Of a DNA stretch of 64,000 nt, positions 33,976 through 44,332 are shown piece after piece (the stretch's first letter is position 1; every line of letters begins with the position of its first letter). A model generated the notes under the pieces. It did no database searches and was not told where the DNA came from. It worked only from the letters and a program-made list of their open reading frames with translations. A program made the translations under genes and the position numbers. The DNA comes from Darksidea phi (Eukaryota; Ascomycota; Dothideomycetes; Pleosporales; Lentitheciaceae). Location of the stretch: contig JASJFT010000099.1 of assembly GCA_030770425.1 (NCBI GenBank), forward strand, positions 1 to 64,000, in the 5' to 3' direction.

Positions 33976-35645
33976 CGACGCCAGCTTAGGTAGCACCTAT
34001 ATGTGGTTTTGGTTTCTAGGTGTAGCCATCGCCCTCAGCTACCCGAGGTCCTCTTACGATGATCTCATTCCTTTCGATATGAGAAACACAGCGATACAAC
34101 GGGACCACTGCGTAGAGGAATGATAGCCAATATGCACACGAGAGAGCTGTTTTCTAGCAGAAGCTGGGAGGTGCGCCATGAGGTGGGCATGAAGGCTTGT
34201 TCGACGGCGTAGGTAATGGGAGTGACGGGAGTCTACTGGGTATAAAGTTCAGTGGGCCTACTCCTTTTAAAATCACTCTATAGTTTTACTAATTTGAGAA
34301 GTCAATTAGCGAAGATTTAAAATTAATTATCATGCTCAAGTTAAAGCGGAAGTGTATCGCGTCCGGTTTCTGTTCCGTAACGGCGACGCCTTTCCTTTAG
34401 GACAATCATACGCGGTCGCTCGCCTCTTTGTAGAACGAGCTTTTTCTACTACGATCATGCAGGAATCTAACCTCCTACCCAAGGGAATCTGTAGACTATT
34501 ATGTGACATGATAGGGAATCTTCCACCCGAGCCTCGCTAACGATCGATGCGCTGATATAAATTCTAAAAAGCAAAGGCGAAAGCCGAAATTTTCAAATGA
34601 TTGAACAAGCAACATCCAAAATGCAGCTTGCGAAGCGTGAAACGCTAGCGAAGTAGTATAAGGCTTTCGGCCGTCCTGAAGTTTGACTCGGGGGCGAAAC
34701 GAGGGTTGGGAGCTGAAAGAATAGAGGCAAGCGGCTAATCTTGGACCTGAAGCACACCTTAATCAATATTGCTTTGATAGTTAGCAACATTAGCGCGCCT
34801 GGACCCGCATACTGACCCGATGACCTTGTAAATTTCATCTACTACTATTTTTTAATAGTGCTAGATTCCTATGACCAATAGCAAAAGCGCGCTTTCTCTA
34901 GTTTAGAGTAGAACACTGAAGGGGAGAGTATTTCTTGGTCGAACAGTCCGCTCTGTGAGACCAGGTAGCTTGGCGTTGCAAATGCAGCGGAACTTGTAGT
35001 CTATCAATCTCGGGAAATGCTCTGAAGGCTTACTGCCTCCGATTATTAGCACCCAATCGAACTTGATGGGTACCGTGACTAACTATATTCTTTTGTGTAC
35101 TCGATTAGGGCCATCTGTATCTCAGTGACTTTACTTCGAACAGACCTTGGAGGGTAAGTGGTCTTCAAGAAAGAGGTATGGTTAATCCATGACAACAGTA
35201 GGAGGAGTTGCTGCTGCTCGACCAACTGCGCGTCAAGATCTCGGGGAGATTGAAGCGAAAAGGGTTTGCGGATGTCGTTTAAGCATTTCCGGTGCATGAG
35301 GTGAAGAGATGAGCTTAGGGAGTGAATCGAACTGTTTGAGACGTGGGAAAAGATTTATCGGAGTTCATTTGAATTTGATGATATTAATGTGAAGGCTACT
35401 GGATGAACGCATGCTTTCATGCGGTGTCGAATCTAGAGGTAGGTTGGAGGGCTTTGCGCTAGAATGTAATTGACTGCATTCGATGCATAGTAAGCCAATT
35501 CGCCAAGAAGAAGTGTCTGGTCAGAGCCAGTATGTGAGTGATGTAAAAGAAGAGAGGTGAGAGGCTAGTGGAGAAAGTGCGCAAGCTGTCCATGTCTAAG
35601 AATTGTACGTCCGAAATTGAGAAATATCTATCGCAGCTTAACGGC
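33976..35645. other. Intergenic stretch, nothing recognised
   Basis: A/T-rich around 34280-34340 and 34830-34870. No gene, RNA or partnered repeat was recognised. The open frames (for example 34352-34540) carry no motifs. Confidence 0.45.
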
Positions 35646-36350
35646 TCACTTCATCCACTGGCTCAGCACTTCCTCATCAACATTCCTAACCAAAACATGA
35701 ATATGCTCCAACGCCCTCACTGACTGCAAACTCGTCGTATTCTTAAACCACTGCACCTTCGTCCCCTCCTCGCCCTCCTTCTCCCCCGCCTTATCCCTAA
35801 ACTCCCTCTTCACAAAGTCATGTACCAGTTTTCGTCCCTCAGTGGTCAATGCGCCCTCATCGTCGACAGGCAGCGGTTTCTTCGACCACACCACAATATG
35901 CGAGATACCCGGCGTGACGGCGTACGTCCAGTCATTCCTTATGATCTTGTAATCCTCAGGATCCGCAAAAGGCGTTTCATTCTTAAGTTCAAATTTGAAC
36001 GCGCCGCTCTCGTTTAGGGGCTCCCAGAAGAGACGTTGTTGGAGGAGGTACTGTGTCGCGGACCCATATTTGGCTTTGACGTGTGTGGTCCACGCCAGAT
36101 ACGCTTTTAGAAACGAGGGCCAGCGCTTTAGCTCGTCGAGTTGGCCTGTGCCGATGAGGTGGTGCAGGTCTTCCCATGTGTGGGGAGTGAATTGGTCGTC
36201 GGTTATGCTTAGTTGGTGCCAATCGATCGCTGTGAGTTGGAAGGGTGGGTTGTCGCGCGGGAAGGGAAGCGCGGTGGGGTCGGGGTTGGCTTTCCAGGTC
36301 GATTGGAAGGTTGAAGGTTGCGAGTCTATATCTATTGTGTGTTTATCCAT
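35646..36350 (-). CDS. DUF3605 protein (N-acetylglucosamine-induced protein 1-like)
   Basis: Single-exon 234-aa soluble protein of the DUF3605 family (PF12239), named after the GlcNAc-induced protein 1 of Candida; the biochemical role is unknown. Family blocks are visible in order: QFTPHTWEDLHHLIGTGQLDELKRWPS, YLAWTTHVKAKYGSATQYLLQQRLFW, PFADPEDYKIIRNDWTYAV, ISHIVVWSKKPLP and, near the end, LQSVRALEHIHVLVRNV. Length is usual for the family, and there is no signal peptide or membrane helix. It is divergent from the APH-like gene at 36858 and shares a 507-bp upstream region with it. Confidence 0.9.
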   Translation of the reverse strand: MDKHTIDIDSQPSTFQSTWKANPDPTALPFPRDNPPFQLTAIDWHQLSITDDQFTPHTWEDLHHLIGTGQLDELKRWPSFLKAYLAWTTHVKAKYGSATQYLLQQRLFWEPLNESGAFKFELKNETPFADPEDYKIIRNDWTYAVTPGISHIVVWSKKPLPVDDEGALTTEGRKLVHDFVKREFRDKAGEKEGEEGTKVQWFKNTTSLQSVRALEHIHVLVRNVDEEVLSQWMK

Positions 36351-36857
36351 TGTGCTGGAGGGGAAGCATGCAGAGGCTTTGCGAGAGTGAAAAGTTGGAA
36401 AAGCGGTGGGGAGGAATTGTGGTTGTGAGATATGAGGTACGAAGAAGATATATGTTGCCCACGTTTATCGAATACTGGAACCGCCCTTAGTACGCTTATA
36501 GTTAAGTTCAAAGCTAAGTGATGGGCGTTGTTGTCGTTGTTGTGTACCAATTGATGACTCGTGTTCAGAAGAAGTGGGGTGGCGGGGCAGACGCGACTTG
36601 TATTGGCGGAAGCGCTGCCTGTTTCGGCACGGGCGGCAGTTCCATCCTTACGATAGTTGAACATACTTCCACCCTCATAAGGTCTAGAGGCATATAACCA
36701 ACCAGAAAAGGCTCGACCGAGTGTCCTGATAGGCGTTCTTCTCTCGAGCACAAACGAAGAGCTAGGCTAAGCCACAAACAGCTAGCCGAGGTATCGATAC
36801 CAACACCTCCAAACACGGACCAAATGCCAGCCAGCCTCAGCCCTCCTCACAACGGAT
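36351..36857. promoter_or_regulatory. Shared divergent promoter region
   Basis: 507 bp between the start codons of the DUF3605 gene (-) and the APH-like kinase gene (+). It must contain both promoters and could co-regulate them. No specific operator was identified. A 139-codon frame on the minus strand here has no recognisable motif. Confidence 0.45.
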
Positions 36858-37748
36858 ATGACAACCATCTCAGCCCAGCCCAATTACAACATCGATTCTC
36901 AGCACGATAGAACATCACATTTGTCGATCAACAACACTTTCTTTCGACGTCTCCTAACTCGTATAGCCCTTCGCACAACCGCCAAGGCTTACGCGTCGGA
37001 CGGCCCCTGCGTACCCATCTCTCCACACAAGATCGTCAAAACCGGACGACGCGTCCATCTCATGGAAGCAGCGACAATACAGTTTATAGCTGAAAATACG
37101 TCGATTCCGGTTCCTAAGATATATTGCGCGTTCGTACGTAAGAATAAAGCATATATCGTTATGGAGAGGATTCGGGGAACAGGGCTTCCGAGTATATGGA
37201 AGGAACTATCCGAAGAACAGATCGAGGGTGTTTTCCGCCAGTTGAGAAAGATGATAGATGAGTTACGTTCGTTGAAGCCACCCGCTGATATGGGCGGTGT
37301 ACAAAGTGTTGTAGGGGGATCATTGTTCGATGCCCGTCTGCCGCGCGAGAACCCGCGGTTTGGTCCGTTTACAACGCAGCAAGGCTTCCATCGCTGGTTG
37401 CGAAAAGACTTCAAGATGGATGACATCAAAAACAGGAAAAGACTGGACGAGAGGGAGTACGTGGACTTGGAAGCAATGATTGCTAAGCAAGAGGGCGACT
37501 GGCCACCGCCCGTATTGACGCACGGCGACTTGCACCCTTTCAACATCCTAGTACGAGGTGATCAAGTTGTGGGGATTATTGACTGGGAGACTGCAGGATG
37601 GTATCCGTACTACTGGGAGTATACATCGAATTGGTTCGGCAACTGCACGAAGTCACATTGGCAGGGGACGCTATCTAAGTTCCTTGACCCATATCCCGAA
37701 GAGATGAAGATGGAAGAGGTGCGCAACAAGTGGTGGGGCGAGTGGTGA
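36858..37748 (+). CDS. APH/choline-kinase-like phosphotransferase family protein
   Basis: Single-exon 296-aa protein of the aminoglycoside phosphotransferase-like fold (PF01636), a kinase-like family abundant in fungi and usually without assigned substrate. Motifs visible: an N-lobe segment with MEAATIQFIAENTSIPVPKIYC, the hinge YIVMERIRGTGL, the catalytic loop LTHGDLHPFNILV (Brenner's motif HGDxxxxN), and the Mg-binding VVGIIDWETAGWYPYYWEY. All catalytic positions (D in HGD, N, D in IDWE) are intact. Cytosolic, no signal peptide. Its stop is only 48 bp from the stop of the convergent gene, so the 3' UTRs must overlap. Drug resistance should not be inferred from the family name. Confidence 0.92.
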   Translation: MTTISAQPNYNIDSQHDRTSHLSINNTFFRRLLTRIALRTTAKAYASDGPCVPISPHKIVKTGRRVHLMEAATIQFIAENTSIPVPKIYCAFVRKNKAYIVMERIRGTGLPSIWKELSEEQIEGVFRQLRKMIDELRSLKPPADMGGVQSVVGGSLFDARLPRENPRFGPFTTQQGFHRWLRKDFKMDDIKNRKRLDEREYVDLEAMIAKQEGDWPPPVLTHGDLHPFNILVRGDQVVGIIDWETAGWYPYYWEYTSNWFGNCTKSHWQGTLSKFLDPYPEEMKMEEVRNKWWGEW

Positions 37749-37796
37749 TACAAATACAACATCAAACGAGCGGGGACCCAATGACAGCCATGCCTC

Positions 37797-38376
37797 CTAC
37801 CCAACCTTCTCCTTGTTCTCCATCATATCCCACGTCGGCTTAGGCCTCAGAATATCCTCTGACCGACTATACCTCCCACCCGCGATCTTCTGCCCTACAT
37901 ACTGTCTCGCAAATGCTTCAATCCTCGTCCAGTCCAACTCCGCAGTCCCTACACACTTGCCATCTTTCGCTATCTCTGCCAACGCACTGGCGACCCATGT
38001 ACGACATCTCCAACCGGGGTCGTTTTGGATGACGGGGAGCTGCCGGAAGAGGTGGAGAAGGCGTTCCTCGTCCTCGATTTTGGCGATGCATATCCGAGCG
38101 ATCAGGTTCGCGGTGCTGCGGACGTCTTCGAGGGGTACCGTTTCGTAGAACCAGCCGTTAACAAGATTTTTCACGTGGCAGCGGATGCCCGGGACTGCGT
38201 CTTTATTTTCTACTTTTGGGCCAATTAGGAAACCCCAGTGATATCTGACCCATGTTAGTGGCTGGTCTGGAGAGGTTTTTGCTTAATGCTTCAAAGCTAT
38301 CGTACTTCCGTTCCTCGTCGTTGACTACTCCGCTGGGGTAGAGGGCGATGTACAGGCGGTTCTTATTTGAGGGCAT
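37797..38376 (-). CDS. Small conserved fungal protein (possibly DUF6914 family)
   Basis: Two exons, 38376-38306 and 38244-37797, join over a 60-nt intron (GTACGA...GGTCAG, with CTAAC) to give 172 aa. The product starts MPSNKNRLYIALYPSGVV, then ERKYHWGFLIGPK (formed by the splice), and continues with GIRCHVKN, ARICIAKIEDEERLL, WRCRTWVASALAEIA and a TWDM tail. I recognise this as a widespread small fungal family of unknown function; the DUF6914 name is from memory and not certain. No membrane helix. The conserved Trp, Cys and His residues could serve a hydrolase-like fold, but no catalytic motif can be asserted. Confidence 0.85.
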
Positions 38377-39655
38377 GACTTAACGATGCAGCTAAAATGA
38401 GTCGGTGTGCAAAACCTCCGGTGGGGTTGGGGATAGGGTTTGATGATGCAACAACATTCCATCTTAATGTATACAAAGAACTGAAGACAGTGGCACCTTC
38501 AACTCTCCGGTTCTTAGTTCTTTCCTCTCCTCCATGTGTTCGGATATACAACGTTCTCTTCGCTGCGCTGCAGAAAGGTATACAGGCATGTTGAGCAGCA
38601 AATACCGTTCCAAAAACAACTCTCGATCTGAAAACTATAGGCTCACGACTGGTTCGTCTTGCATATGGGTCGAACACCGCAGTACTCGCACGCCCGCCGA
38701 TGGGGAGGTGGGGCACGGCTTAGCTTACAGGAGGCAGCCACGCCCAATAGGTCGGGAAGCCGGTGCCCAATCACGTACTGTTACTTCGAAGCGGAGGGGT
38801 GGAATGAGAGAGGTGTAATCGGGCTCTGCATCAAAATCACGCCGTCGCCAGAAAAGACGCGATAATATCAACACCACGTGCTCTAATACCTCCTACAGAG
38901 GCTACGAGACAAGCTACTACTTCTGATTATAATGCAGGCCTTTTTAAGAGCCGATAGGTTGCTGCAAAGGCCTCCGGTATCCCTCGATGAACATTTCTCG
39001 ATTGCATCGGCAGCGCGACTAGTAGTAGAATCGGCTACCAAACTCAGCATCGATCAATATTAGAGTAAGAGAGCTTTCTAATAGCCCAGACAATCGGGAA
39101 GTATATGAACGACTACTCCTCCTTACATACGCGCGCTCGAGAAATAGCGATGCGAATCCTATAGGTAAACGGCGACCGCGAATCTCCGGGTATGTACCAG
39201 TTACCTATATTTATCAGGCAGAATCTACGCGCCATATTAGTATTAGTAGGAAGCTAGAAGTATCCCAAGCCGAGATATCTCCACTAGTGTAGGTACGTGC
39301 GTTTCTAGGGTTATTCCAGTGGGTTAGAATTCGGCTGGGTGTACAGGAAGAGGATGTATGGAATATAAATATGATTTGTATTGAATGGCTAGCCGCCATC
39401 GCGTCGTCAATTGCGGAATACCTTAGATAGATAATATAAAAAGGTATTTCTTCTCGCAATACCTTGAAATGTAAAGAGGTTGCTGGAAACAGAGGGGGTT
39501 GTAGTCATGCTCTAATGCTCACGTTACGGCATGACTGCGAGGACAACGGCTCAAACTAGTTATATAACTAATAGGGATATTTGATTTTAGCGGACCCGAA
39601 TATGTATTACTACGCTCGTTCCTAGCTCCGTAATGATAACGCCCTTGCCAATTTA
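38377..39655. other. Intergenic region with repeat debris
   Basis: Holds a dispersed repeat copy (39389-39550, listed separately). The part 38950-39300 is peppered with stops on both strands and looks like degraded repeat DNA, but no transposon protein could be identified. Confidence 0.5.
39389..39550. repeat. Dispersed repeat with internal palindrome, copy 1
   Basis: Similar to 45281-45360 and 58797-58945. Shared landmarks are GCCATCGCGTCGTCAA, GATAATATAAAAAGGTATTT with AATACCTTGAAA, and downstream CGGCATGACTGCGAGGA. An inverted 8-mer (AAGGTATT 39441-39448, AATACCTT 39458-39465) follows the TATAAA-like run. No coding potential; probably a transposon end or LTR piece. Confidence 0.6.
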
Positions 39656-41629
39656 CTACCCCTGTTTGGGTTCCTGCGACTGCTCGGTAATACCGAGAGT
39701 GGCCTGATTCGCAGGCAGGTACAATGAAGTCTTGAGCAGGGTCGGCTCAGTGGTGATTGGAATTGTTTCAGGACTCCCGCGCCATGCCCCCTCACCGGCA
39801 CCAACATAGGCCATTCGCTGCAACTGCAAGCTATCATCGAGAAGCCATTGAAGCCGCCGGTCTTCGCCCTTGTGGATCCAGCGCTGAACCCATCCCGTGG
39901 CTTTGTCGATCACGAAGCTGAGCCATATGAACAAGGTAGATAGTGCGATGATGATGGCAATACCGAGAACGCTGAAGTTTTGGTATTTGCCTGTGCTCCG
40001 AAGAATCTGAGTCTTGCACAGATGCTCTTCAAATGAATTCTGCGGATCCGAACCAGGTCTCGTATAGCTAACACCGGGATTCGGCGTGGATGCACCCATG
40101 GCAATTTCGACAATAGCTTGCTGTAATCTGGCTAGCGAAGCATTGAACCATCCCTGGACTTCGGTGATCCATTGCGTGTTGGGAAGCTCATGTTGTAAGA
40201 ACTGGTATACGGACTCGCTGCTTCGGAGAGCAGCTGAACCGCGTGGATTAATAATCCAATATATGTTGTTATAGTATATGGCGTTCCAAATATAGCGGAC
40301 AGCGGCATTCTGCTTGGGACTGAGATTCAATCCTGATGTGGACTCCCGTAGCGTCCTGACTCGCGAAAGGCTTGAGCACAGCGACGTAGAGGGAAGACAG
40401 AACTGGTGCTGGTCCACACAGCCGAGAACCGAGACGAGATTGTCTGGCAAATAGTACTTTTGGTCCTTGCCCCTTTGCCTACGAATCGTGGAGGTCTGGG
40501 CACCGAATATGAGGTCCGTATTGGGGACGTCGAAAACCACGGAGTTGGCAGTGATGAAGGCTATAGTGATGTCTGCCTCCTCAGCTGGTATGGCCTGGAT
40601 TTCCGGAATCCAGTTAGCGCTAACATCAGGAGAGAAAGCTCTATGGGCAAACGTCAGTAACATACACAGTTCAAGTTTGATTGGCGGGTCTTACGTTAAC
40701 TGATAACTGATCCTATCTGACACACTACGGTTGTTGTAGGCGAAGGTCAAATTGCCTTCGTAGTGATCATCGATGTGCCCAAGAGAGTAATTATAGTACG
40801 TATTCCCCGAAGAGTCTGAGCCTGTACTCAGAAATCTCGTGGCATTAATTGGTGCGCAAGTGGTGAGTCGGCGATATGCAATCCTGTCCTCCTCGCGCGC
40901 GTTCAGTCCAAGGTCGAAGTGCGAGTTGAGTTGTCCTGTATCCATTTGATATACTGCCGACGGCGAGGGGGAACATAGGTCGGGCGAAAAGGGACATTTC
41001 ACCTCAGATGTGCCATTCCAATTGAGTTTTCGTGCCATGTATGCTCCACATTGTGCCGAGGCCATAGAGTCGGTACTGTAGCAAGCTCGGCTGTAGCTCG
41101 CTGCAGCAAGAGCATCTGCCGCAATCTTGGTTCGGAAACCACCCTGGTTGAGCGGGTCATCGGAAGACGGAGCCCAGTAACTGCAATTAGGGCTGTTGAT
41201 GAGGGTCTCGTTACCGGCAGCTTTGGTGACTTCAGCCGTCAAGATACTAGCTGCGCGAAAGGCACCAAGACTGGATAAAGCAAGAATGACCAACGGCAGA
41301 GACCGCAGGATCGGTCTTTTTGCAACCCCTCTCCAGCGGAAGGCTACCTGAGCCAGCGATAGTGCGGCACTCATGGGAGCTCCAGAATTCCGGAGGATAG
41401 CCTGTTGTTGTATGTGCATACCATCATATTCTGTACGGTTCGCGATTTCTTGATGGATGAGGAAGGCGAGTATGAGCCAGAAGCGGGACCCAGCCATGGT
41501 AACATAAAGGGTAAGGAATGCAACAAGGAAGTATCCAGACCGGGAGGAAATTGTAATTGTGTTGGCAAAAGCGGCATTGTGGGACCAGTTAAACCATCCT
41601 CCAGTGAGAACGTGGTCGTCAGAGGACAT
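39656..41629 (-). CDS. Uncharacterised multi-pass glycosylated membrane protein
   Basis: Exons 41629-40695 and 40640-39656 with a 54-nt intron (GTAAGA...CCATAG) yield 639 aa. I recognise the overall type (a large fungal family of plasma-membrane or secretory proteins without known function) but not a named domain. Hydrophobic segments occur near the N-terminus (SGYFLVAFLTLYVTMAGSRFW and a following one), at RSLPLVILALSSLGAFRAAS, and near the C-terminus (FSVLGIAIIIALSTLFIWLSF). Between them lies a long extracellular-type region with many Asn-X-Ser/Thr sequons and Cys residues. The start MSSDDHVLTGGW was chosen because its sequence reads like the beginning of this family; the frame is open up to 41776 and an earlier start is possible. 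Confidence 0.78.
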
Positions 41630-42115
41630 CCTGAAGGCGATTCCCGAAGTGTGAGGCTCGAATGTAACTTGAAATACTTGAAAGACGGATGTTCTGTTCA
41701 GATCATGCACATATAAGCTGGCGTTTTGTGTACACCATTTCGCCTGTGGTGTAGCTATATAACACGCATGTAGCAAAGATTTAGCTCCATCCCTAATCGG
41801 CGATGTCGGGAAAGTGCCGCGTCTTGGTAAAATTAAAAACTAAGTGAGCGCCTCTCAGCCCCCGAATTAACACTCCGCATGCAGCTGGGGCCGCAAATCA
41901 TAGTGAGTTTCGTTTACGGTGACCGGTCTCTCCCCTTCGTATATCCCCCCACCCGCCGGGGGTTGTGGCTGCTGATTTTCTTTTAATTGGCTATAGAAGA
42001 GAAATGAAAGTCCTCTTCAGTCAAGAGGAGGGTAAGAACGTGCCCGACGTGGCATTGTTGGCCAGGATAGCAAAGAGCTGAAACCGGTGTGTGGTTCAAG
42101 ACATCGCCGAGCTCG

Positions 42116-42130
42116 CCTAACCCTAACCCT
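42116..42130. repeat. Short interstitial telomere-like motif
   Basis: The run CCTAACCCTAACCCT is two and a half units of the fungal telomere repeat (TTAGGG on the other strand). It is too short to be a telomere. It may be chance, or a repair scar. Confidence 0.6.
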
Positions 42131-42386
42131 GATAATGAGGGCTTGATTCGTCCTGATCAATATTTTGCCTGCTGGATATGTCAGGTGGATGTGAGCGGAT
42201 TTGGACGGACATGGGTTAGGTCCCTGTTGCATTAAATGGCGCTTCTGGTTTAACCATTTCCGGTCCACAGCTCTCAACCGATAATCATTCAGCTGATAAT
42301 CTAACAACCTCAGGCGAGCATCGAGTAGGCAAAACTCGCCTTCCGTGGTTGGATCAGATGACCGTTTCCGGAAGCTTGCATGCACC

Positions 42387-42512
42387 GATACAAGGGGAGG
42401 GCATGAACGGATCGTCAGTGGGTCGATTGCGCTACAACAAATTTTCACACAAAAGGCCCCTCCGCAATCTGTGCACGCGCGATCCACTGACAACCCGTTC
42501 ACGAACCCGGTG
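42387..42512. repeat. Foldback (MITE-like) repeat, copy B
   Basis: Left arm GATACAAGGGGAGGGCATGA, continuing ACGGATCGTCAGTGGGTCG, pairs with the right arm CGATCCACTGACAACCCGTTC ending near 42500. The loop (ACAAAAGGCCCCTCCGCAAT, then CTGTGCACGCG) matches that of copy A at 21300. This left arm also matches the reverse complement of copy A's right arm, so the two elements have symmetrical ends, as in a TIR element. Confidence 0.65.
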
Positions 42513-42906
42513 GAGGGGTCTGCTCCCTAGCTCCATGCACTGATGCCGTGCGGGGCGCTCGTCGCAATGCGTAAGCATCAGCTTCTCCACGGGCCACCTT
42601 CAGGGTCTCCAGTAGGTGAACGCACAGACTCTGCAGGCATTTCATTCCCCACAACCAGTAACCGGCAAGAGGTGAATGCGAAGCTTGCATCTTAAGAGCC
42701 ATTATTATTTTCAGCCGCATCAACATCGTTCAAGAGCACCCAACTGCAGACCAAGGGGCGAAACAACAGCATAGAGACAAAATACGGGTCTCGTAGTATT
42801 TTATGGACAATATTAAGTATTACAGGTAATACTAAGAAATCGAAGGAACCATATTATATCCTCCCACGGGTTGTGCTATACGATTTCCACCATCCCACGA
42901 CAGCGC

Positions 42907-44332
42907 TCAGAACAGGTTTGAGCAGGATATGGCAACAGCTGCAACAAGTGAAATCATCGAAAAGGTGAGCCCAGATGCAGTACCTGTGAATGTACCAGTA
43001 TATACCTAAACAGATCAGTACTGAGCCCAAGTTGATTATCAGTTACGGGCACATGGAAAGCTTACATTATCAATGTAATGGATAACGCCGTTCTTGATCA
43101 TTACATCTGACTTTACGATGGTTGCGTTATTGACTGAAAAGGATCCGTCGTCATTGGCAGTGACATTAACGGAACCACCCGTGCTGGTTTTGTACGTGCC
43201 AGCACTGAGGCTCGGGCTCGTAGCTAGAGTATTCGGCAGGACGTATTGCTGTAAAGCGCTAGCATCCAAGACTTGCCCAGTCAAGGCGGCGTCAGTAGGA
43301 ACGAAGACGGTTATACGTGGCGTCTCAGAGAGCGAGTCGAGCATGCCGGCTTCGGTAAGGGAATTTGCGAATGCTGTACCATTGGTTTGCTGGAGAGTTG
43401 ATGCGAGATCGCCAAAAAGCGTAAAAAAACTAGACAAAATGTAAGTCTGGGTTGCCCAGTCGTTCATGCCGGACATACCTATCGACTTTCCGTACACCTC
43501 CATTGCTGTATAATGCCTCACTCAGTGATGCCTCAGCCACTTTACCAAAACCAGACGAGACGAGTAAGGACGACTCGTTCAGCTGTCGTGGATGATGTTT
43601 CGAGTATGGTGGGAAGGACCTCTTCTTCTTTGGCTTCGGTGGTATGGCTGGACAGCCGGCGGAAGGTGGTTCTGGAGTTGGCGCGGGTGCTTCTGGACTT
43701 GAGGTCGGTGGTGGTGGGCTCGAAGTGGGTACCACAGTGCTCTCAGACGCTGAAAGCGAGCCTGAGGATGTTGGTGCTGAAGTAGATGGAGGGGACGCGG
43801 AGCCGGAGCTTGGTAGAGTCGAAGACGTCGTAGAAGGTACTGAGCTTGAGGCTGACAACGATGAGCCGAGGCTTGACTGCACGAGGCTAGAGCTTGAGGG
43901 GGTAGCGGAAGCTGAAGCCGAAGCTGGCCCGAGGTTGACATAGTCCGAGTCTGTTAAATTGGTGATAAGATCTGTTGGCTGGAAGTTGAGGTTGCCCTGG
44001 TTCGACCTGTCTGTGAAGAGCAGTGCGATTGCAGCAACATAGTCAGGAATGCTTCGGCGGTGGAGACCACGCGCATGGTTGGAAACTGATCCGTTGATGT
44101 TGAAAGATTGCTGGAATTCGACGACTGCTGCATTCGAAGGAGCAAACACGGTGTAATTCTTGGCAGGGTTTAGATTCTCGAGAAGGTCAGGTCTCTCTCC
44201 TAGCAGTTGACCAAACGCTTGCGTATCGGGATCATTCTGGAGAACTGTGAGAAGGTCAGATCCCCCAGGGGAAACATCTTGACACAAAGCCAAAGATGAG
44301 GCGAGAACGCAAACGGCTGTGTAAAGTTTCAT
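42907..44332 (-). CDS. Fasciclin-domain (FAS1) GPI-type cell-surface protein
   Basis: Cell-surface adhesion-type protein with two fasciclin (FAS1) domains. Exons 44332-43479, 43429-43066 and 43005-42907 (introns 49 and 60 nt) give 438 aa. Signal peptide MKLYTAVCVLASSLALCQ; first FAS1 region with the H1 box NYTVFAPSNAAVVEF; a Ser/Thr/Pro-rich linker (about residues 135-220; low complexity 43680-43930); a second FAS1 region with ITVFVPTDAAL and the H2-type block NNATIVKSDVMIKNGVIHYIDNV. The small third exon supplies YTGTFTGTASGLTFSMI and a hydrophobic end SLVAAVAISCSNLF, typical of a GPI-attachment signal; without that exon the protein would end SFPCARN. The third exon is my own join and gives a better biological ending. 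A basic KPKKKR stretch lies before the second domain. Confidence 0.88.

Larger units (their letters stand above)
41630..42906. other. Intergenic region with a foldback repeat and telomere-like motif
   Basis: Between two minus-strand genes. It holds a foldback element (42387-42512) and a short interstitial CCTAAC motif (42116-42130), both listed separately. The first part after 41630 is the promoter side of the membrane protein gene. A/T-rich DNA near 42770-42860 precedes the end of the FAS1 gene. Confidence 0.5.

Noticed and set aside
36332..36751. 139-codon minus-strand frame between the DUF3605 and APH genes
   Set aside because: Lies in the divergent promoter region and overlaps the DUF3605 start; no motifs.
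41630..41776. 49-codon N-terminal extension of the membrane protein
   Set aside because: Open frame but not family-like; the internal Met at 41629 is a better start, though not proven.
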